Below are positions 58,665-64,000 of a stretch of 64,000 bases of DNA, one piece after another. Both the position numbers and the translations under genes were made by a program. Location of the stretch: NCBI RefSeq assembly GCF_021869535.1, contig NW_026262690.1, positions 87,031,995 through 87,095,994 on the forward strand. The letters run 5' to 3'. Under the pieces are notes generated by a model. That model was not told the origin of the DNA and ran no database searches. It was given only the letters and a program-made list of their open reading frames with translations. The first letter of the stretch is position 1; the number at the start of each line of letters is the position of its first letter. Origin of the DNA: Mytilus californianus (lineage: Eukaryota; Mollusca; Bivalvia; Mytilida; Mytilidae).

Positions 58665-58745
58665 TTTTTTGATTCGAGCGTCACTGATGAGTCTTTTGTA
58701 GACGAAACGCGCTTATGGCGTACAAAGTTTTAAGCCTTGTATATA
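58665..58745 (+). repeat. Rep-D fragment
   Basis: TTGATTCGAGCGTCACTGAT, GAGTCTTTTGTAGACGAAAC and GCGCTTATGGCGTACAAAGT, inside the proposed intron of the secreted protein gene. The rest of that intron to 59800 is AT-rich with nothing recognised. Confidence 0.65.
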
Positions 58746-59814
58746 TGATACGTTTAATTGACAGTTTTCAATTAGGTCATTGTTTATTTGTTATTTGTGA
58801 TTGTTGAACTATATATTAATCGTCTTCTTGTCTATTCTTTGGCTAAATTTAGTAATATTACCATTTATGAATAATATTCAAAACCTTTTTGAATGAGTAA
58901 TGTAATTTGTTGTCGAGAACCTAATTTAAAAACAAATATAAGTTTCAAAATGAATCAAATTATGTTATGTAATTTCAATTAAAATCATCACATATTGCTT
59001 CCGTTTCTATTAAACCTCACTGCACAACAAGGACAACAAATTAAAATTAAAGCAACCTGAATTGTCTAATTAATTATCAACATATTTAATGATTCTAATT
59101 TGATTCATCCTGGCAATAAATGACATATTCTCACCATCAAATTATATCATCATTATATTCTTTATTTGCTTTAAAGGATTCCTAGCTATTCTGTACATTT
59201 AAACATGCATTTAATGCAAAGTTTGAGACTAGTTTTTTATCCACACATTTTCTGAACATTTCCAACATTTTAAATATCATCAGAAAAAAACTTTAAATCA
59301 CTACAATTTTTTTTATATAAAAGTTTAGAATTTTTTACTTAACAAATACAAGATTAAAAGAAATGATCGAGTCTTTATTAATTTTACAAATAAATGAATG
59401 AAAAAAAAATAGTGCGAAAAAAAATGTGGTATAGTTAAAACAAAATTATTCAATTTCTAGTATTGCAGTCTTAGAATTTAACAATATTGTGGTTGCAAAT
59501 TATTTAACGTATCATTGATCATATACTACTACTTCCAGCATCAAGCGACGATGGCAACGTTGAAATCATTGTCAACTTACAATGGAAATAATTAAACGAA
59601 AAAAAAAAATAGTGGGCGCAGAGATCGAGTTTTTATTTTCCCGTTTGCCAGTTTCTCGATTGAAATAAATGCAATGCCAAACAATGTGTGCACGGAATTC
59701 TGATCATGTGTGTTGCTGCTTCTGTTGACCAATCAGTCCCCGAGAGTTACAATTTACCCAGTTGGCAGGGCTTCTGTATTGGCATGATTTAAGTTATGCA
59801 TTTTGTTTGTTACT

Positions 59815-60030
59815 TTGTGCCACATGTGGAGCAGGATCTGCTTACCCTTCCGGAGCACATGAGATGACCTCCAGTTTTTTATAGGGGTTCGTGTTGCTCA
59901 GTCTGTAGTTTTCAATGTTGTGATTTGTGTACTGTTGTTTGCCTTTTTATCTTTTTCTTTTTTAACCATGGCATTGTCAGTTTATTTTCGACTTATGAAT
60001 GTCCGTTTGGTATCTTTCGCCTCTCTGTTT
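59815..60030 (+). repeat. Rep-B copy
   Basis: Reads TGCCACATGTGGAGCAGGAT, CTGCTTACCCTTCCGGAGCA, GGGGTTCGTGTTGCTCAGTC, TAACCATGGCATTGTCAGTT and ends GTCCGTTTGGTATCTTTCGC. It lies inside the proposed intron on the strand opposite the gene. Confidence 0.75.
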
Positions 60031-60369
60031 CAAGATTATAAAACTATTTAATTGTGCTTCTACTAAGTTTCTAACTTCTTCATGTAAAGTTGGTATAACA
60101 TGCACTCAAAAATAAAAAAAAATTAGACTTCTGAAAGGGTTAGCGACGAGCATAGCTTATGAAAGTAATTCCAGAAATGCGTGCTCTGTGCATATGTTTT
60201 TTTTAAATGCAACACAATTGTAAATTTGAAGTGGAAAACAAATTATTTAATTTGTGAGATTTTATAATAAAATAAAATTGCGTTATCAAATACGTACATT
60301 GCAATTATATCAACGAAATTGATCAAATATGAAATGTGATAATAAATTAATGAAATAATAGTAACTCAC

Positions 60370-60440
60370 ATGTTGATTACAAGGAAGCCATCTCCTATGA
60401 TCCACACGTTCCAAGCTTGTAAATTTTCTTCGATAATGTC
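60370..60440 (-). other. Candidate 5' exon of the secreted protein gene, ending in a split start codon
   Basis: On the minus strand the sequence is GTAATCAACAT|GTGAGT, a strong donor directly after AT. Joined to the acceptor before 58621, whose exon begins G TTA AGA ATA, it makes ATG TTA AGA with A at -3. Two short upstream frames (ATG near 60429 and 60389) end quickly, and the main frame upstream meets a stop without another ATG. The 5' limit of the exon is unknown. Confidence 0.5.
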
Positions 60441-60819
60441 ATAATAATATTAAACTTTACCTGGTTGTTGATAGATTGATAAATGAAGTTTGTATATTTA
60501 TCTATTATTTTAAATATTTGAATTATAATTGTATTTCGATCATCAAATATTATGTCAAAATTTGTTTTGTGATGAATCCATCAAGGTGACATGTATCCTT
60601 CGAGGAACGCCCATTTGTGGCATACATGTAACTGAATGAACTATTTTTTTTCTCTTCAAGTTACGTAAACTATTTAGATGATGTGGCATAGCATATGATT
60701 TATAAATTTTTCAACCAATACATTTTACTTTAACTAAATAATGTACATGCTTAGATGATTGGCTTACACGCAGAATTAATTAGACTTTCAGCGATCATAA
60801 ATCAAAGTTAAATTTGATT

Positions 60820-61475
60820 CAGTATTTATCTTCTGAACGAATTTTGCCTCGGATGTTCATTTCTGTATTCATCTTCTCAAAAAGTTTGCTCGGGCTGCTC
60901 ATTTCAGTATTTATATTTTCATCGAATTTGCTTCGGCTGTTTATTTCAGTATTTATATTCTCAGCGAATTTGCTTCGGCTGTTTATTTCAGTATTTATCT
61001 TCTCAGCGAATTTGCTTCGGCTGTTTATTTCAGTATTTATCTTCTCAGCGTATTTGCTTCGGCTGTTTATTTCAGTATTTATCTTCTCAACGAATTTGCT
61101 TCGGCTGTTTATTTCAGTATTTATCTTCTCAACAAATTTGCTTTGGCTGCTCATTTCAGTATTTATATTTTCATTGAATTTGCTTCGGCTGCACATTTCA
61201 ATATTCATCTTCTCATCGAATTTGCTTCGGCGGTTCATTTCAATATTTATCTTCTCATCGATTTACTTCGGCTTTTCATTTCAGTATTTATCTTCTCATC
61301 GAATTTACTTCGGCTTTTTATTTCAGTATTTAACTTCTCATCAAATTTGCTTTAGGATGCACATTTCAGTATTTATCTTCTCGTCGAATTTGCTATTGGA
61401 TGCTAATCCTGTATTTGTCTTCTCAACGAATGTGTTTCGAGTGCTCATTTCAGTTTTTGTCCTCTCAAAGAGCAT
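60820..61475. repeat. 42-bp minisatellite, about 15 units, open on both strands
   Basis: The unit is of the type CAGTATTTATCTTCTCAGCG then AATTTGCTTCGGCTGTTTAT, TT. Units from 60900 to 61140 are nearly identical; the outer ones diverge. As 42 is divisible by three, both strands stay open: plus 60814-61557 reads FISVFIFSANLLRL repeats, minus 60819-61238 reads SRSKFAEKINTEIN repeats. The plus frame starts from a TTG, not an ATG. The minus frame has a helical, charged heptad-like look but is broken by an indel near 61258. I annotate it as a repeat; translation of either strand is unproven. Confidence 0.8.
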
Positions 61476-61659
61476 CAAGAATCACCCATTTTTTTATTAC
61501 ACAGCAAGGATATTGAAATGTGTGAGGAAACCAGGCGCGGATTTAGTTTTAAAGTAGATTCTATGAGTTACACCGGGGGGAAAAGGCTTCAGCTTTATGT
61601 TTGTTGATATCAACATGATTTAAAAATTCAAAGAAAAGGATGATGGGGTATTGCATTAT

Positions 61660-62829
61660 CATTATTTAAAGACTTTGGTTGTCGCTTACTTAAGATTGTT
61701 ATTTTAATCTTCTAAGGCTCGTCTCATTCTTGAGTTGAGCTTAGACAATTGCAAATTTGGATAAATAATATTACATGTTTCTTTGTTTAATGGGCTGTAT
61801 GTCAAAATGTATAGTAAAGCATTGGCATTCTCTTTAATTCTAGTTGTTCTTAGTTCACGAATGCCAATAAACTTTGCTCTCCCTATTCCGTTGTCAAGTT
61901 ATGTAGCTGGATACTTTCTGTTAATGAGTACCTGTCATAACTTTGATAAATGAAAATAAATATTTTTTGGGCTAAATTAAAATCGATATTAATTCTTGTA
62001 TGTTTCGAATGAATGATAAATATATTTTTAAATTCGTTTGTTTGTAATATATATCCGTCTCAATGCGGTTGATTTTTACTTCTAGTATATCTAAGAATGA
62101 TAGCTGTATTACATCGTAAATAGTTTGGTTTTTTTTGCGTTGAAAGTTTTAATCATTGTCTTGAAAACATGAAGCTTTTCTTCACCTTCGTTCAATAATA
62201 TAAAGCGGTCATCGAAAAGCCTTTTTCACTTTTCTATCACATAATTGTAGAAAATGATTCCACGTTATTCTTCTGACTGTTCATAGATTTAGTTTTGAGA
62301 TGTCCCATAACTAGATTTGCATATATTGGGGCTACTCTAGTGCCCATAGCAGTTACGGACTTTTATCTCTATATATAGTGTTATCGTAATTACAAAAATG
62401 TTATGTAAAATGAGTTTCAATTATGAAATCTTTGTTTATTTATTCCGGAAGTTCATGTGACATTTATCAATCAAACATTTAATGACCTCTTTTCCGTATT
62501 CATATGGGTATATTTTGTATATAAATCATTGCGTAGTGTGATGTTATAATGGTATCTTTACGTACAAAATAGGGCAAATGATTTAACAGACCTATGTCAT
62601 CTATTATGACGCTATGTGTATGTTTAAAATACGGCTGTAATAATATGTCTATAAAACTGCTCAAACGGTGGGTCTCACAGGAAGGCCCTGCAACAATAGG
62701 TCTACGTTTTGTGTCATTTGGACACATACAAAGTATGGGTAATGGTAATGAGTCTGTGCATAGGCGCTTCACTAATGAAAATAGCACTTTATAAATTCTG
62801 TCGAAGTGCTTTTCTTTGTTTACCTTCAA
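61660..62829 (-). pseudogene. Penelope-like reverse transcriptase remnant
   Basis: On the minus strand 62829-62500 reads RPIVAGPSCETHRLSSFID then ILLQPYFKHTHSVIIDD and SHYAMIYIQNIPI, matching the order of early RT motifs in Penelope-like elements (RPIV, FID..L.P, ..D..SLYTNIP). Further on, in other frames, come MGTRVAPIYANLVMG (the GT..AP.YAN.FMG motif) and FDDRFILLNEGEEKLHVF, where the catalytic motif should be. C-terminal pieces such as LEVKINRIETDIYYKQTN and TYSPLNKETCNIIYPNLQL follow to about 61660. Frameshifts and changed key residues show decay. A GIY-YIG endonuclease was not recognised. Confidence 0.65.
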
Positions 62830-62899
62830 CAGAAAAGCTAAGAGTCAAAAATAAAGATTTGAAAGTCACCGTAACAAATGAAGAGCTTAATGACCAATA

Positions 62900-64000
62900 G
62901 TGACATAAAAATAATAACCAAATTCATCTAAGGTCATCTCTGCCTGAGGGAGCTGGTACCTTAGTTTCTTAATAATTTTTAAATACATAAACGGACAATT
63001 AAAGAAAGGGATGTTATTTCACTACAAAAGCACTGACTACTGAGTAGAAGATAACTCTGGGACTAATAGTCCGTCAGCAGCGGAATGTAATTTACTTTTG
63101 TGGGATTTTGGTCATCCATAAAATGACTGATTTTGCATTTAAAGTTAGTGTCATATAAGCATTCTTTACGATATAGACACTGACGATACACGTTTATCAA
63201 AACAGTAAGATTCTGATTGTGTTATCTTTTTTGTTTATAATTCTGTTGTTCTTTTTTCCATAATAATCAGATTTTTTTAATATTTGACAGCCATAACTAC
63301 TGCGACGATGTCCTTACCTAGTATTTCTTTGAACACAATTCCTGTGTCAATTTTCAATATATAGAAAATTGACCACTCCTAGGTTTTATTCTATCTGGTG
63401 GTAAGTTTTGATATTGGAATTCGATAATGTATTCGCAAAATTAATCAAGATCTTTATTCCCACCTTTTGATGTAGAATACGTACTTTTGGTCCTGATTAT
63501 TGAATCATCGTTATCATCTTTATCGAGTATTTGTTAACCAAAGTTTCAGACAGATTTCTGAAATCACCTTCGGTTTCTCGTTGTTTATTTTTGGGTCTTC
63601 CATCGAGTATCCTGGAATTTTTTCGCCGGGATCTAAGGGTTCCTTTTGTTTTGATTGTTTGTCGGTTTCGCATTTCATTTTCAATGCTTTAGTCTGAATA
63701 TTCCTGCCTTTTGTAATCATTTTCATCATTTCGATGTTTTTTTATCCTCAGTTCCTCCAATAATGTTTTCCTTGCTTATTTCTGTTGAGATTTTCTGGTA
63801 TCTCATAAGGCAACATATTTAGTACTATGTTGATTCGCATATGGGTCATTTTACCTTGTTATGACGACAACCACTTCAGTTGTATTGGACATGCCCCTAG
63901 AATAGATCTGCAATTATGCCAATTCTTTATTCTCATCAAAAATTTGCCTACTGTTTGTGTACATCTATACCTTGGATAGGAAAGCCATAGCATTTTGAAT
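62900..64000. other. Right-hand stretch, no gene supported
   Basis: A scrap near 62905-62995 (AACCAAATTCATCTAAGGTC) resembles 54225-54280. Opposing open frames at 63500-63729 overlap each other; the minus one is Lys/Glu-rich (QSKQKEPLDPGEKIPGYSME). I cannot support either as a gene. Confidence 0.35.

Noticed and set aside
55316-58672. Several plus-strand frames of 60-90 codons, some Cys/Phe-rich
   Set aside because: They are antisense shadows of the large minus-strand coding exon.
60814-61557. A 247-codon plus-strand frame that looks like a multi-pass membrane protein
   Set aside because: It is made entirely of the 42-bp minisatellite, starts from TTG and has an equally open opposite strand.
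63500-63729. Opposing 65- and 69-codon frames
   Set aside because: No homology is recognised, they overlap each other, and the surrounding stretch is otherwise non-coding.

Overview
The window looks like nuclear DNA of a bivalve mollusc, most likely a mussel close to Mytilus. It is AT-rich, genes are sparse and intron-bearing, and several interspersed repeat families that I recognise as typical of mussel DNA recur throughout. The organism call is inference from repeat style and gene content; no rRNA, mitochondrial or other diagnostic gene is present.

Four cellular gene loci can be supported. (1) A divergent pair of paralogous type II membrane glycosyltransferase-like genes: one on the minus strand (6091-7229, carrying one frameshift) and one intact on the plus strand (13290-14411). 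(2) A three-exon AA15-type lytic polysaccharide monooxygenase (30687-34175), with signal peptide, mature N-terminal His and the second copper His. (3) A partial, clearly dead tandem duplicate of that gene (41876-43026) that keeps intron 2, so it is a DNA-level duplication. (4) A large, low-complexity, probably secreted protein (54844-58621, minus), whose start codon seems to be split by a 1.7 kb intron, with the AT at 60371-60370.

The rest is mostly mobile DNA, and many elements have readable ends. They include two non-autonomous hAT elements with perfect 8-bp duplications (884-1802, 40533-41355), a 3.6 kb CACTA-like element with subterminal repeat arrays (18289-21876), a 713-bp Helitron ending in CTAG (10171-10883), a 286-bp TTA-flanked MITE (24344-24629), a TTAA-flanked MITE (52624-53160), a TA-flanked Tc1/mariner-like MITE (48904-49101) and a 611-bp MITE (45546-46156). 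There are also two tRNA-derived SINEs (51255-51447, 52271-52515), a decayed APE/RT LINE (about 35200-40500), a LINE C-terminal remnant (14995-15730) and a Penelope-like reverse transcriptase remnant (61660-62829). Tandem arrays have periods of 42, 135, about 180, 192 and about 300-370 bp.

Four recurring families are named here for convenience. Rep-A is a tail ending near CTCATTGGCACTCATACCAC then ATCTTCTTAT. Rep-B contains CCACATGTGGAGCAGGATCT. Rep-C is rich in TTCTCTATTCTTTAT. Rep-D contains GACGAAACGCGCGTCTGG. Segmental duplications (about 2585-3790 with 9336-11045; 1850-2570 with 4836-5370; 33000-34620 with 41830-43720; 49888-50095 with 50401-50605) give internal empty-site controls for several insertions. 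Intergenic stretches not listed hold nothing I can name.
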